The notes beneath the pieces were generated by a model that had not been told where the DNA came from, did no database searches, and was given only the letters and a program-made list of their open reading frames with translations. Both the position numbers and the translations under genes were made by a program. From Pseudoxanthomonas sp. YR558 (GTDB lineage: Bacteria > Pseudomonadota > Gammaproteobacteria > Xanthomonadales > Xanthomonadaceae), in NCBI RefSeq assembly GCF_900116385.1, contig NZ_FPCI01000001.1, positions 682,001 to 746,000 of the forward strand: a DNA stretch of 64,000 bases. Direction: 5' to 3'. Positions 35,387 through 45,268 of this stretch are shown here, piece by piece. Within the stretch, counting starts at the first letter, position 1, and every line of letters begins with the position of its first letter.

Positions 35387-37879
35387 TCACAGCTTGGCTC
35401 CCTGCCCTGCCGCCACGCGCAACACATCGGCGAACACGCCGGCCGCGGTGACTTCCGGCCCCGCACCGGGGCCCTGCACGATCAGCGGATTGTCGCAGTA
35501 TCGCCGCGTGGTGAACTGCACGATGTTGTCGGTCAGCCGCAGGTTGGCGAACGCGTGCGCGGCGGGCAGCTCCACCAGTCCGACGCTGGCGCGGCCTTCC
35601 GCATCGAGCCTGGCCACGTAGCGGAGCACGTTGCCGGCGGCCTTCGCCGTCGCCAGGCGCGCATCGAAATCGGCATCCACTTCACTCAACCGCTGCATGA
35701 AATCGCCCACGCTCGCCTGCCGCAGCGACTCGGGCACGAGGCTCTGGACCTGCACGTCTTCCAACGCCAGCTCGCGGCCCGCCTCGCGCGCCAGGATCAC
35801 CAGCTTGCGCGCCACGTCCGTGCCGGACAGGTCGTCGCGCGGATCGGGCTCGGTATATCCCAGGCCGCGCGCTTCGGTCACCAACTGCGAGAACGGCACG
35901 CTGCCGTCGTACTTATTGAACAACCAGGCCAGCGTGCCCGAGAAGATGCCTTCCACCGACACCACGGCATCGCCGGTATCCAGCAGGTCGCGTAGCGTGG
36001 AGATCACCGGCAGGCCGGCACCGACGGTCGCTTCATAGCGGAAGCGCGCGCCGCTGGCGGCGGCGGCCTCGCGGATGGCGTGATAGCGCGCCAACGGTCC
36101 GGCGCCGGCCTGCTTGTTCGGCGTGATGACATGGATGCCGGCGGCCAGCCACTCGGCATAGCGGTCGGCGACGACCGGGCTGGCGCTGCAGTCCACGATG
36201 ACTGCATGCGGCATGTGCGCCGACAGCAGGTGCTGGGTGAAACGGTCCAGGTCAGCGGGCTGCGGGCTGGCGTCGAAGCGCTCACGCCAATCCCCACCGA
36301 GGCTGCGATCGTCCAACAGCATGCGCTTGCTGGAGGCGATGGCACGCAGGCGCAGGTCGAGATTGGCCTTGGCCAGCAGCGATGGCTGCGCTGCGCGCAG
36401 TTGCTCGATCAACGCCGCGCCCACGTTGCCGGGCCCGATCACGCCGATGGCGAAGGTCTGCGGCGACAGCCAGAATCCCGCATGAGCGGCACGCAGCGCC
36501 TTGGTCGCGTCTGCGCCGTCGATGGCGACGGAGATGTTCCGTTCGGACGAGCCCTGGGCGATCGCGAGGATGTTCACCTGGGCACGGGCCAGCGCGCCGA
36601 ACAGGCGTGCCGACACGCCCGGCGTGCCGGCCATGCCGTCGCCGACCGCCGCCAGCACGCTGACGCCGTCGCGGCGCTGGACGCGCTGGATCTGGCGGGT
36701 ATCCAACTCATGGGCGAAGGCGTCCAACAGGGCGGCTTGGCCCTTTGCGGCCTCGCTGGCCTTGACCACGCAGCAGATCGAATGCTCCGACGAACCCTGC
36801 GAGATCATCACCACCGACACATGCGCGTTGCGTAGCGCCGCGAACACGCGCTCCGCCGTACCCGGCACGCCGATCAGGCCGGTGCCCTCCAGGTTCAGCA
36901 GTGCCAGGTCGGCGCTCAGCGTCAGGCCCTTCACCGGGCCCACCGCGTCGCGCTCGGCGGTGATGCGGGTACCGGGATGCTCGGGATGGAACGTGTTGCG
37001 GATGATGATGGGCAACCCGCGTTCCATCGCCGGCGACATCGTCTGCGGATGCACGACCTTCGCGCCGAAGTACGCCAGCTCACAGGCTTCGTCGTAGCTC
37101 AGCGCGCCGAGCTGCACGGCTTCCGGCACCACCCGTGGGTCGGCCGACAACACGCCGTCCACATCCGTCCAGATGTGCAGTTCGGCCGCGTCGTAGAGGG
37201 CGGCGAAGATCGCGCCGGAATAATCGCTGCCGTTGCGGCCCAGGGTGGTGAAGCGGCCTTCGCGATCGCGCGCGACGAAGCCGGTGACCACCACCCGTCG
37301 CTGCGGATGCGTGGCGCGCCACGCGGCCAGCCGCTGTGCGCTTTCCTCCCAGTCGACCACCACGCCGAGTTCGCCATGGTCGACGCGCAACACGTCGCGT
37401 GCATCCAGCACGGCGCAGTCTTCGCCCTGCAGCGTCAGGTATTCGCCCAGCAGCCGCGCCGAACACACTTCGCCCAAGCCCTGCACGCGTTGCAGCACCA
37501 GCTCGGGCAGTCCGCCGATGACGATCAGTGCATTGAGGATCTCTTCCAGCCGCTGGAAGCGCTCGTCCACCCATTCGATCACCGGCCCGGCCGCTTCGCC
37601 CAACAGCGCCACCGCCGCGCCGCGATGCCGGGCCCGCAGTGCGTGCCAGCTTTCGTGCCACTCGGGACGGTTGGCAGCGGCCAGCTCGCACAACTCGATC
37701 AACGCATCGGTGACGCCCTTCATGGCCGACACCACGGTGACCTGCACCTCCTCGTCGCGCGCCAGCAGCAGCTTCGCCACGTGGCGGTAGCGCTCGGCGT
37801 CCGCGACGGAGGTGCCGCCGAACTTGTGGACGACGGTGCGGTGTTTCGGTTGTTCGACTTCGGCGCTGCGGGACGACAT
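35387..37879 (-). CDS. thrA: Bifunctional aspartokinase/homoserine dehydrogenase I
   Basis: An 830-aa fused enzyme. Residues about 14-300 are aspartokinase ([32 protein letters not shown]). About 320-470 are two ACT regulatory domains that sense threonine. The remainder is homoserine dehydrogenase with the NAD(P) motif [16 protein letters not shown] and [17 protein letters not shown]. First structural gene of thrABC; preceded by a Thr-rich leader peptide and a strong hairpin. Start at ATG 37879 with GAGG about 10 nt upstream. Confidence 0.96.
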   Translation of the reverse strand: MSSRSAEVEQPKHRTVVHKFGGTSVADAERYRHVAKLLLARDEEVQVTVVSAMKGVTDALIELCELAAANRPEWHESWHALRARHRGAAVALLGEAAGPVIEWVDERFQRLEEILNALIVIGGLPELVLQRVQGLGEVCSARLLGEYLTLQGEDCAVLDARDVLRVDHGELGVVVDWEESAQRLAAWRATHPQRRVVVTGFVARDREGRFTTLGRNGSDYSGAIFAALYDAAELHIWTDVDGVLSADPRVVPEAVQLGALSYDEACELAYFGAKVVHPQTMSPAMERGLPIIIRNTFHPEHPGTRITAERDAVGPVKGLTLSADLALLNLEGTGLIGVPGTAERVFAALRNAHVSVVMISQGSSEHSICCVVKASEAAKGQAALLDAFAHELDTRQIQRVQRRDGVSVLAAVGDGMAGTPGVSARLFGALARAQVNILAIAQGSSERNISVAIDGADATKALRAAHAGFWLSPQTFAIGVIGPGNVGAALIEQLRAAQPSLLAKANLDLRLRAIASSKRMLLDDRSLGGDWRERFDASPQPADLDRFTQHLLSAHMPHAVIVDCSASPVVADRYAEWLAAGIHVITPNKQAGAGPLARYHAIREAAAASGARFRYEATVGAGLPVISTLRDLLDTGDAVVSVEGIFSGTLAWLFNKYDGSVPFSQLVTEARGLGYTEPDPRDDLSGTDVARKLVILAREAGRELALEDVQVQSLVPESLRQASVGDFMQRLSEVDADFDARLATAKAAGNVLRYVARLDAEGRASVGLVELPAAHAFANLRLTDNIVQFTTRRYCDNPLIVQGPGAGPEVTAAGVFADVLRVAAGQGAKL

Positions 37880-37901
37880 GGCTCAGGAACCTCGGTTGGG
37901 A

Positions 37902-37958
37902 GGCCCGGCACGCATCAGGAATCGGGGTGGCCCTGCATCCTGATCCGGGTGCGGGGCC
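37902..37958 (-). promoter_or_regulatory. Long hairpin between the thr leader and thrA
   Basis: Arms GGCCC-G-GCAC-..-ATCAGGA and TCCTGAT-..-GTGC-G-GGGCC (plus strand) pair over at least 16 bp around a 17-nt loop. It begins 12 bp after the leader peptide stop and its 3' arm ends 22 bp before the thrA start. No T-run follows on the minus strand, so it is not a standard intrinsic terminator. It may act through Rho, or by masking the thrA ribosome-binding site. Confidence 0.7.
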
Positions 37959-37970
37959 GTGGGTTGCGAG

Positions 37971-38066
37971 TTACGCGAACACGACCAGCCGCACCTGACG
38001 AGTCAGGGTGGTAATGGTCGTAATCAGGGTCGTGCGTCCACCGCACGCATGCGCCGACGCCGGCAT
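37971..38066 (-). CDS. thrL: thr operon leader peptide
   Basis: A 31-codon frame starting MPASAHACGG and continuing RTTLITTITTLTRQ to a TAA. Seven Thr and two Ile fall within 12 codons, the mark of a threonine/isoleucine attenuator leader as in E. coli thrL. It lies directly upstream of thrA, and a long hairpin follows. A small hairpin (37992-38010, CACCTGAC/GTCAGGGTG) lies within the coding stretch. An in-frame ATG at 38111 would give 46 residues. No good ribosome-binding site is seen for either start. A TTGACA at 38143-38148 may be the -35 box, though the -10 is weak. Confidence 0.8.
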   Translation of the reverse strand: MPASAHACGGRTTLITTITTLTRQVRLVVFA

Positions 38067-38175
38067 CGGGGCCGGGATCGTGTCAGCAAGCGCGTGGGCA
38101 AGGGATCGCATGACCGGAAGAAAAACACGGCACCCCGGGGGGCTGTCAAGCGTTGCGACGCAACAAAGCCAATGA

Positions 38176-38197
38176 TTTCAGTTGGATGCAACTGAAA
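38176..38197. repeat. Perfect inverted repeat upstream of the thr operon
   Basis: TTTCAGTTG, loop GATG, CAACTGAAA: nine paired bases with no mismatch. It lies 14 bp after the GNAT stop and about 30 bp before the presumed thr -35 element. No T-run follows on either strand, so it could be an operator or a weak processing/termination hairpin. Confidence 0.55.
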
Positions 38198-38211
38198 CCA
38201 ATCCACCTTGC

Positions 38212-38667
38212 CTACAGCGCGCGGGTCATGAAGACGCTGTTCGGGTCTTCGGCGTAATCGCCGAAGGGCGCGCATGGAAGGAAACCGGCACGCGCGTACA
38301 GGGCGCGTGCGGGTGCGAAGTAGTCCATCGAACCGGTTTCCAGGCTGAGGCGTGTGTACCCGCGCCCGCGCGCCTCGGCCAGGAGGTGTTCGAGCATCGT
38401 CGCGGCGACGCCACGTCGCAGGTGCGTCTGCGCGGTGCGCATGGATTTCACTTCGCCGTGGGTCGCGTCCAGCACGCGCAACGCACCGCATCCGGTCAGC
38501 GTCTCGCCGTCCCACAGCGTCCAGAAGGCGATGTCGGGTTGCCGCAGCGCGTCCAGGTCGAGCGCATGCACGCTTTCGGGCGGCGAGATGCGGTGCATCC
38601 AGTCCAGGTGCTCCTGCAGCAGCGCGATCACGGCAGGATGGCGGAGGTCCATGGCGTCCAGGCTCAT
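38212..38667 (-). CDS. GNAT-family N-acetyltransferase
   Basis: A 151-aa acetyltransferase. The acetyl-CoA loop is HLRRGVAATMLEHLL, preceded by the strand LDATHGEVKSMR and followed by YTRLSLETGSMDYFAPARAL. Start ATG 38667 overlaps the stop of the upstream lipoprotein gene by 4 bp (ATGA), so the two are translated together. Substrate unknown. Confidence 0.87.
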   Translation of the reverse strand: MSLDAMDLRHPAVIALLQEHLDWMHRISPPESVHALDLDALRQPDIAFWTLWDGETLTGCGALRVLDATHGEVKSMRTAQTHLRRGVAATMLEHLLAEARGRGYTRLSLETGSMDYFAPARALYARAGFLPCAPFGDYAEDPNSVFMTRAL

Positions 38668-39806
38668 TCGGCGCAGTCGTGGTCCACGTTCAAGACGAAG
38701 CACTGCCCCTCGCGCATCTGTTCGAGCATCGCCAGGTCCACGCCCCTGACGCCGCCGTGGTCCATCGCCCGCATGGCATCGGAGACCCGCGATCGCGTGT
38801 CGGCGCGGCCTTCGAGCGTGCAGCGCCGCGCGGTGCATTGCACGCGGGTGATGTCCAGCGATCCCGCCACCTGCTCGCCGAGCTTCCGGGTCAGGGGTGC
38901 ACACATCGCCACGCTGGCGTCCGGCGCGGGTGTCGGCACCTCATCCATGGCGCCGCTGAGGTATTTCTTGGCCAGCAGGCGGGCATCCCGCTGCTCCTGG
39001 GTCTGGTACGGCATGAAGACACCGTCTTGATACATCTCACGCGCCGCCAGCGGCCGATCGTCGTTGGCCACCCACTTCGCCCAATCGATCGGCGTGATCT
39101 CGGCGGCCGGCGCGGGCGCGGCATGCCACCAGTACTCGCGCTCGCCTTCCCCCAGATCGATGTCGGGTTTGCAGCCATCGCCGCACCAGATGGAAAAACT
39201 CTGCCGGACCTTGTAGCGCGTCACCGCCACCAAACCACCGTCCTGGGCCCGCGTCATCCTCACTTCGCCGCGGTCCATGTGGTCGACATCCGGCATCTCG
39301 TCGCCGCTGAAGACCACCCATCCTTTCTCGCAGGAATAGGCCATGTTGCTGATCGAGGTGGTCAGCTGCTGCGTCAACATCGGCGGCGGGACGCGCACCT
39401 TGCGGTGGTCACGCTCCAGGCGCAGCCCACCCACCGCCTGCCGCGCCACCAGCGATCCGGCCCACAGCGCGTACTGGTAGGGCTCTTCGCGACGCCACGC
39501 CTTGAAGGCCGCGTGCGTATCTTCCGTACTGCTCCAACTGCTGAAGACGATCTGCTGATCGTCGATGGCATCGATGCTCCACACGCCGTAGTGGTCGGGC
39601 ACCTTGTCGAGCGCGCGCTCCATGGCCACTCCTAGGAACCGTTGCCGCTTCCCGCCAGCGTGATTGAACGTGTAAGTGCCGCGCAGGTCGGGACAGCCTT
39701 GCTTGAAGCCCGCAAACCAGCCGGGAGCCGGCGCGGGGATGCCCTCAGGACGCTGGGAACACCCCACCAGCAGCAGGACCAACAGGACCGCTCCCCATCC
39801 CCGCAT
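38664..39806 (-). CDS. Lipoprotein of unknown function
   Basis: A 380-aa protein with a lipoprotein signal MRGWGAVLLVLLLVGC (lipobox LVGC, Cys16). The mature part has a number of cysteines (for example CPDLRG, SCEKGW, WCGDGC, CTARRC and DHDC), which suits disulfide-bonded folding in the periplasm. No known domain was recognised. It is coupled to the GNAT gene downstream by a 4-bp overlap, an unusual pairing of an envelope lipoprotein with a cytoplasmic enzyme. Confidence 0.75.
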   Translation of the reverse strand: MRGWGAVLLVLLLVGCSQRPEGIPAPAPGWFAGFKQGCPDLRGTYTFNHAGGKRQRFLGVAMERALDKVPDHYGVWSIDAIDDQQIVFSSWSSTEDTHAAFKAWRREEPYQYALWAGSLVARQAVGGLRLERDHRKVRVPPPMLTQQLTTSISNMAYSCEKGWVVFSGDEMPDVDHMDRGEVRMTRAQDGGLVAVTRYKVRQSFSIWCGDGCKPDIDLGEGEREYWWHAAPAPAAEITPIDWAKWVANDDRPLAAREMYQDGVFMPYQTQEQRDARLLAKKYLSGAMDEVPTPAPDASVAMCAPLTRKLGEQVAGSLDITRVQCTARRCTLEGRADTRSRVSDAMRAMDHGGVRGVDLAMLEQMREGQCFVLNVDHDCAE

Positions 39807-39908
39807 GCACCGCCCCCGTCTTCATCGTCGGACAAGGTGTAGCGCAGAACGCACCGGATGCGCCACCGCGGAACCCAGCGGCCATCAAACGTTCGCTAGG
39901 CGGACGTC

Positions 39909-39938
39909 TTGGGAGGCGTCACGACCATGCGCTATCCT
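39909..39938 (+). promoter_or_regulatory. Promoter of tRNA-Arg
   Basis: TTGGGA (39909-39914), 18-bp spacer, TATCCT (39933-39938), with the tRNA starting 12 bp later. Confidence 0.55.
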
Positions 39939-39949
39939 TCCGACGTCTT

Positions 39950-40026
39950 GGCCCCGTAGCTCAGCTGGATAGAGCGTCCCCCTCCTAAGGGGAAGGTCGC
40001 ACGTTCGAATCGTGTCGGGGCCGCCA
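39950..40026 (+). tRNA. tRNA-Arg (CCT)
   Basis: A 77-nt cloverleaf with CCA encoded. The acceptor GGCCCCG pairs with CGGGGCC. The D-arm is GCTCAGCTGGATAGAGC, the anticodon loop CTCCTAA lies between TCCCC and GGGGA (anticodon CCT, reads AGG), and the T-arm is TTCGAATC. No strong terminator was seen right after it; the 237 bp to amaB hold no gene. Confidence 0.94.
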
Positions 40027-40263
40027 TCTCCTCTCCCTTGCGCACACCTCGTCGAATCGACGAGCGATCCGTTGCCGCATCGGCAATCCGAGCAAACCCG
40101 GGCGCTGAATCCTCGGCGTTCCGCGCAAGCGCACATCGCGCCGGAACCTCCGGAAAAACAGGGGCTTACGTACGACCTGCCCCACCCGCTCTGGTAGAAT
40201 CGCGGACCCCTTTCGATGCCGTGCGTGGTCCGGCGGCATCCCGTGCAATGACCTGGAGCTTCC

Positions 40264-41796
40264 ATGCCTGCTGACCTCCTCAAGGCCCTCGGCCTCGCCA
40301 CCACCAACTCCGGCACCTATCTCGGCAGCGGTGAGTGGTCCACGACGACCGACGCCGGCCTGCTGCAGTCGATCAACCCGACCACCAACGAGGTGATCGC
40401 CGAGGTCCATGCCAGCAGCCAGGCCGACTACGAGAAGGTCGTCGCCCGTGCGCAGGCCGCGTTCAAGATCTGGCGCACCACCCCGGCGCCGCGTCGCGGC
40501 GAAGCGATCCGCCTGTGCGGCGAAGCCCTGCGCAAGCACAAGGACGCGCTCGGTTCGCTGGTCGCGCTGGAAATGGGCAAGAGCAAGCCCGAGGGCGATG
40601 GCGAAGTGCAGGAGATGATCGACATCGCCGACTTCGCCGTGGGCCAGAGCCGCATGCTCTATGGCTACACCATGCACTCCGAGCGCCCGGGCCACCGGAT
40701 GTACGAGCAGTACCAGCCGCTGGGCCTGGTCGGCATCATCAGCGCGTTCAACTTCCCGGTCGCGGTGTGGGCATGGAACTCGTTCCTGGCCGGCATCTGC
40801 GGCGACATCTGCATCTGGAAGCCGTCCAACAAGACGCCGCTGACCGCGATCGCCAGCATGAAGATCTGCAACGACGCGCTGAAGGCCGGCGGGTTCCCGG
40901 ACATCTTCTTCCTGATCAACGATGCCGGCGTCGAGCTGGCGCAGCAGTTCGTCGACGACAAGCGCGTCCCGCTGATCAGCTTCACCGGTTCCACCCAGGT
41001 CGGCCGCACGGTCGGTGAGCGCGTCGCGCGCCGCATGGGCCGCAGCCTGCTGGAGCTGGGCGGCAACAACGCGATCATCCTGGACGAAACCGCCGACCTG
41101 AAGCTGGCCGTGCCGGGCATCGTGTTCGGCGCCGTCGGCACCGCCGGCCAGCGCTGCACCACCACGCGCCGCCTGATCGTGCACGAATCCATCTACGACA
41201 ACGTGCTCGCCACGCTGATCAAGGCGTACAAGCAGGTGGAAGGCAAGATCGGCGACCCGACCGACCCGGCCAACCTGATGGGCCCGCTCAATAGCCAGGG
41301 CGCCGTGCAGCAGTTCCTGGATTCCATCGCCAAGGCCAAGGCCAGCGGCGGCACCGTCGAAACCGGCGGCACCGCGATCGACCGCCCGGGCAACTTCGTG
41401 CTGCCGGCGATCGTCACCGGCCTGAAGAATTCCGATGAGGTCGTCCAGCACGAGACGTTCGCGCCGATCCTGTACGTCATGAAGTACAAGACGCTGGACG
41501 AAGCCATCGACATGCAGAACGCCGTGCCGCAGGGCCTGTCGTCGTCGATCTTCACCCAGAACCTGAAAGCGGCCGAGCAGTTCCTGTCGGCGGCCGGCAG
41601 CGACTGCGGCATCGCCAACGTCAACATCGGCACCAGCGGCGCCGAGATCGGTGGTGCGTTCGGTGGCGAGAAGGAGACCGGTGGCGGCCGCGAGTCCGGC
41701 TCGGATGCATGGAAGGTCTACATGCGCCGCCAGACCAACACGATCAACTACTCCGACTCGCTGCCGCTGGCACAGGGCATCAAGTTCGACCTCTGA
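40264..41796 (+). CDS. amaB: L-aminoadipate-semialdehyde dehydrogenase (ALDH7/AmaB-like)
   Basis: A 510-aa aldehyde dehydrogenase of the ALDH7 (antiquitin) type. [44 protein letters not shown] (catalytic Glu) and [13 protein letters not shown] (catalytic Cys) follow in order; [19 protein letters not shown] is the C-terminal block. AmaB oxidises aminoadipate semialdehyde in lysine degradation via pipecolate. No other lysine-catabolism gene is adjacent. Start ATG 40264. Confidence 0.88.
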   Translation: MPADLLKALGLATTNSGTYLGSGEWSTTTDAGLLQSINPTTNEVIAEVHASSQADYEKVVARAQAAFKIWRTTPAPRRGEAIRLCGEALRKHKDALGSLVALEMGKSKPEGDGEVQEMIDIADFAVGQSRMLYGYTMHSERPGHRMYEQYQPLGLVGIISAFNFPVAVWAWNSFLAGICGDICIWKPSNKTPLTAIASMKICNDALKAGGFPDIFFLINDAGVELAQQFVDDKRVPLISFTGSTQVGRTVGERVARRMGRSLLELGGNNAIILDETADLKLAVPGIVFGAVGTAGQRCTTTRRLIVHESIYDNVLATLIKAYKQVEGKIGDPTDPANLMGPLNSQGAVQQFLDSIAKAKASGGTVETGGTAIDRPGNFVLPAIVTGLKNSDEVVQHETFAPILYVMKYKTLDEAIDMQNAVPQGLSSSIFTQNLKAAEQFLSAAGSDCGIANVNIGTSGAEIGGAFGGEKETGGGRESGSDAWKVYMRRQTNTINYSDSLPLAQGIKFDL

Positions 41797-41853
41797 GTGC
41801 GTCGTAGCCGGCGCGCAAGCGTGCCGGCAGCCCCGCGAGGGCTCACGTTCTGG

Positions 41854-41882
41854 GATAATCGCGCCACCCTCCGGGGTGGCGC
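41854..41882 (+). promoter_or_regulatory. -10 element with an adjacent 9-bp hairpin before DUF4190
   Basis: GATAAT at 41854-41859 is followed at once by GCGCCACCC, loop TCCG, GGGTGGCGC (41861-41882), a perfect stem that would sit at the 5' end of the transcript. Two more hairpins precede it (41810-41832 and AGCCCCGCGAGGGCT). A 5' stem of this kind often protects mRNA. Confidence 0.4.
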
Positions 41883-41945
41883 GCGTGTTTGCGCCGGCCC
41901 GATCCAGCGCCAGCGCACCTCCCTGACCCCTGCACGGAGCTCCTG

Positions 41946-42224
41946 ATGAACCAAGCCCGCACCACCAGTAGCCTCGCCATCGCGAGCCTCGTCTCCGGCA
42001 TCCTCGGCTGGACGCTGCTGCCCTTCATCGGCACGCTCGTCGCCATCGTCACCGGGCACATGGCGCGCGGCGAAATCCGGCGCAGCGGCGGCACGCTGGA
42101 CGGCGACGGGCTCGCCATCGGCGGCCTCATCCTGGGCTGGCTGTCGGCACTGCTGTGGGTCGTGGGCATCATCGTGCTCTTCATGTTCCTGGGCGGTCTG
42201 GCCTGGCTGGCGACGCTGAACTGA
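41946..42224 (+). CDS. DUF4190-domain membrane protein
   Basis: A 92-aa protein with two hydrophobic segments ([20 protein letters not shown] and [18 protein letters not shown]) and the signature [13 protein letters not shown] between them. These features define DUF4190. GGAG precedes the ATG at 41946. It lies 14 bp before pyrD and is probably the first gene of a pyrD-murB-DMT operon. Function unknown. Confidence 0.87.
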   Translation: MNQARTTSSLAIASLVSGILGWTLLPFIGTLVAIVTGHMARGEIRRSGGTLDGDGLAIGGLILGWLSALLWVVGIIVLFMFLGGLAWLATLN

Positions 42225-42238
42225 GCCCGCCCGCCTCC

Positions 42239-43294
42239 ATGTATCCCCTCGCCCGACCTTTCCTGTTCGGCCTGGATGCCGAAACCGCCCACGGCCTGGG
42301 CCTGAAGGCCCTCGACCTCGCCTACCGCACCGGCACCACGCCGCTGGTGGCGCGGCCGATCACGCCCATGCCCACCAAGGTCATGGGCCTGACCTTCCCC
42401 AATCCGGTCGGCCTCGCCGCCGGCATGGACAAGAACGGCGCGCACATCGACGCGCTGTTCGGGCTGGGCTTCGGCTTCGTCGAAATCGGCACGGTCACGC
42501 CCAAGCCGCAATCCGGCAACCCGAAGCCGCGCATGTTCCGCCTGCCGCAGCACAAGGCCGTCATCAACCGGCTCGGCTTCAACAACGAAGGCGTCGACGC
42601 GCTGGTGCGCAATGTCGAAGCCGCGCGCCGCGACCGCGGCCTGCTCGGCATCAACATCGGCAAGAACAAGGACACCTCCAACGAGCGTGCCGCTTCCGAC
42701 TACCTGTACTGCCTCGAGCGCGTCTACCGACTAGCCGACTACATCACCGTCAACATCTCCTCGCCCAACACCGCCGGACTGCGAGAGCTGCAGGAAGAAC
42801 AGGCGCTGCGCCAGCTGATCGGCACGTTGCGCGATGCCCAGGAAGACCTCGCCGCCCAGCATGGCAAGCGCGTGCCGATGCTGGTGAAGATCGCGCCAGA
42901 TCTGTCCGACAGCGATATCGACGCCGTCGCCCGCGTGCTTGGCGACATGCAGGTGGATGGCGTGATCGCCACCAACACCACCGTTTCGCGCCTGAGCGTG
43001 CAGGAGCACCCGCAGGCCCGCGAAACCGGGGGCTTGTCCGGTGCACCGCTGATGGGCCAGGCCACGCTGGTGCTGCGTCGCATGCGTACGCGCCTGCCCG
43101 ACACCATCCCGTTGATCGGCGTGGGCGGCATCCTGTCCGGCGCCGATGCGGTGGCGAAGATGTCCGCCGGTGCCTCGCTGGTGCAGTGCTACACCGGCCT
43201 CGTCTATCGCGGACCGGAACTCGTGCGCGAATGCGTCGAAGCGATCCGCCGCCGCCGCGAAGCCCCCAGCCGTGGCCCGGTAGCCCCCGAATGA
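42239..43294 (+). CDS. pyrD: Dihydroorotate dehydrogenase (quinone), class 2
   Basis: A 351-aa FMN enzyme that oxidises dihydroorotate with ubiquinone at the inner membrane. The N-terminal amphipathic helix ([19 protein letters not shown]) is the class 2 membrane anchor. [47 protein letters not shown] (catalytic Ser) and [15 protein letters not shown] are family motifs. The stop overlaps the murB ATG by 4 bp. Confidence 0.97.
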   Translation: MYPLARPFLFGLDAETAHGLGLKALDLAYRTGTTPLVARPITPMPTKVMGLTFPNPVGLAAGMDKNGAHIDALFGLGFGFVEIGTVTPKPQSGNPKPRMFRLPQHKAVINRLGFNNEGVDALVRNVEAARRDRGLLGINIGKNKDTSNERAASDYLYCLERVYRLADYITVNISSPNTAGLRELQEEQALRQLIGTLRDAQEDLAAQHGKRVPMLVKIAPDLSDSDIDAVARVLGDMQVDGVIATNTTVSRLSVQEHPQARETGGLSGAPLMGQATLVLRRMRTRLPDTIPLIGVGGILSGADAVAKMSAGASLVQCYTGLVYRGPELVRECVEAIRRRREAPSRGPVAPE

Positions 43295-44331
43295 CCCAGG
43301 GGTACCGCCTTACCGCGCACGCGCCGCTGCGTGACCGCACCACCTTCGGGGTACCGGCGACGGCACCGTGGCTGATCGAGGTCGACGACACCGCGGCGCT
43401 TCCCGAGGTACTCGCCCTGCCGCAGGTCACCGAGGCGGAAAGCCTGGTGATCGGCGGCGGCAGCAACCTGCTGTTCGCCGGCGATGCCCCGGGCGCGGTC
43501 ATCGCGATGGTCACGCGCGATCAGCGCGTGCTGTCGGACGATGGCGCGCAGGCGCGCGTGCGCGCCGATGCCGGCGTCGCCTGGCATCCCTTCGTGATGT
43601 GGACGCTCGAGCAGGGCCTATGCGGCCTGGAGAATCTGGCGCTGATCCCCGGCACCGTGGGCGCATCGCCGATCCAGAACATCGGCGCCTACGGCACCGA
43701 GGTCGGTGAATTCATCGAGGTGGTCGAAGCGCTCGACCGCCACAATGGCGTGATGGTGAGGCTGGACCGCGCGGCGTGCGCCTTCGCCTACCGCGACAGC
43801 GTGTTCAAGCACGAGGCCGATCGTTACCTGGTGACGGCGGTGGAGTTCGCGCTGCCGCGCACGCCGCACCTGCGCCTGGACTACGCCGGCATCCGCGAGG
43901 AACTGGGCGCGATGGGCATCAGCGCGCCCACGGCGCGCGACGTGGGCGCGGCCGTCGTGAACATCCGCCGCCGCAAGCTGCCGGACCCGGCCGTCGTCGG
44001 CAACGCCGGCAGCTTCTTCAAGAACCCCATCATTTCCCAGGCGCAGGCCGACGCGCTGCTGGTCGACTACCCCACCCTGCCCGTGTTCCGCGGCGACGCC
44101 ACGCACAACCGCAAGGTGTCGGCGGCCTGGATGATCGAAGCGTGCGGCTGGAAGGGCCATCGCGACGGCGATGCCGGCGTATCCGCCGCGCACGCGCTGG
44201 TGCTGGTGAACCACGGCCTGGCCACCGGCGCGCAACTGCTGTCGCTCGCGCGGCGCATCGCCGAATCGGTGCATGCGCGCTTCGGCGTCGCCATCGAACC
44301 CGAGCCGAAGATCATCGGCGCGCGCTGGTAG
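43291..44331 (+). CDS. murB: UDP-N-acetylenolpyruvoylglucosamine reductase
   Basis: A 346-aa FAD enzyme of peptidoglycan precursor synthesis. [19 protein letters not shown] (FAD loop), [27 protein letters not shown] (catalytic Arg) and [11 protein letters not shown] (catalytic Ser) appear in order. ATG 43291 overlaps the pyrD stop (ATGA). The DMT transporter follows 16 bp later. Confidence 0.97.
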   Translation: MTQGYRLTAHAPLRDRTTFGVPATAPWLIEVDDTAALPEVLALPQVTEAESLVIGGGSNLLFAGDAPGAVIAMVTRDQRVLSDDGAQARVRADAGVAWHPFVMWTLEQGLCGLENLALIPGTVGASPIQNIGAYGTEVGEFIEVVEALDRHNGVMVRLDRAACAFAYRDSVFKHEADRYLVTAVEFALPRTPHLRLDYAGIREELGAMGISAPTARDVGAAVVNIRRRKLPDPAVVGNAGSFFKNPIISQAQADALLVDYPTLPVFRGDATHNRKVSAAWMIEACGWKGHRDGDAGVSAAHALVLVNHGLATGAQLLSLARRIAESVHARFGVAIEPEPKIIGARW

Positions 44332-44347
44332 GCCGTCGCACCGTCCC

Positions 44348-45256
44348 ATGCCCACCGTTCCCGCCCACTTCCGCGCCGCCGTGCTGATGCTGGGCAGCAC
44401 GGTGTTGTTCGCGCTGATGGTGGTCTCGATCCGGCTCGCGTCGGCGACGCTGCATACGTTCGAGATCGCGTTCTTCCGCAATTTCTTCGGCCTGCTCGCC
44501 GCGGCACCGCTGATCCTGCGGCATGGGCCGGGCATCCTGAAGACCACCCAGTTCCCGCGCTACCTGTTCCGCTGCCTGATCGGCATTTGTTCGATGCTCG
44601 CGGGGTTCTGGGCGATCGGCCACCTGCCGCTGGCGCAGGCGGTATCGCTGTCGTATTCCACGCCGCTGTTCGTCACGCTGGCCGCGGCGGCGATGCTCAA
44701 CGAGCAGGTGCGCGCGCGCCGGTGGACGGCGGTGGGGCTGGGTTTCATCGGCGTACTGGTGATCGTGCGGCCAGGCACCACTGAGTTCACGGTGGACGCG
44801 CTGATCGCCGTGCTCGCGGCCGTGATGAGCGCATTGGTCGCCATCCAGATCAAGCAACTCTCGAACACCGAGCCGGCCGACCGCATCGTCATCTACACCA
44901 CCCTGTTGTGGGTGCCGATGTCGCTGCTGCCTGCGCTGGCGGTGTGGGAATGGCCGCAGGGCATCACCTGGGTGTGGGTGATCGCCGCCGGCGTGCTGGG
45001 CACCGGCGGCCACATGTTGTGGACGCGCGCATTGAAGCTGGGCGAAGTGTCGGCGCTGACGCCGATCAGCTTCATGCAGCTGCCAGTGGTCGCGCTGTTC
45101 GGCTGGCTGCTGTTCGACGAAACGCTCGACTCCTGGACCCTGGTCGGCGCCGGCATCATCTTCGGCGCCAATGCCTATATCGCCCATCGCGAAGCGGTGC
45201 TGGCGCGCCGCGCCGCCTCCGAGGCGCCGAGCGCCGCGGCCAAGCCAGGCGAGTGA
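44348..45256 (+). CDS. DMT-family transporter (EamA domains)
   Basis: A 302-aa inner-membrane protein with ten hydrophobic segments arranged as two EamA halves. LAQAVSLSYSTPLFVTL and the second-half ALKLGEVSALTPISFMQLP are repeat-equivalent motifs. Substrate unknown; the family exports amino acids, nucleobases and other metabolites. Last gene of the DUF4190-pyrD-murB run, convergent with the kinase gene. Confidence 0.87.
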   Translation: MPTVPAHFRAAVLMLGSTVLFALMVVSIRLASATLHTFEIAFFRNFFGLLAAAPLILRHGPGILKTTQFPRYLFRCLIGICSMLAGFWAIGHLPLAQAVSLSYSTPLFVTLAAAAMLNEQVRARRWTAVGLGFIGVLVIVRPGTTEFTVDALIAVLAAVMSALVAIQIKQLSNTEPADRIVIYTTLLWVPMSLLPALAVWEWPQGITWVWVIAAGVLGTGGHMLWTRALKLGEVSALTPISFMQLPVVALFGWLLFDETLDSWTLVGAGIIFGANAYIAHREAVLARRAASEAPSAAAKPGE

Positions 45257-45268
45257 TGCGTCGTCCCG

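Noticed and set aside
37902..37958. Hairpin before thrA as a standard Rho-independent terminator
   Set aside because: No T-run follows the 3' arm on the minus strand; kept only as a regulatory hairpin.
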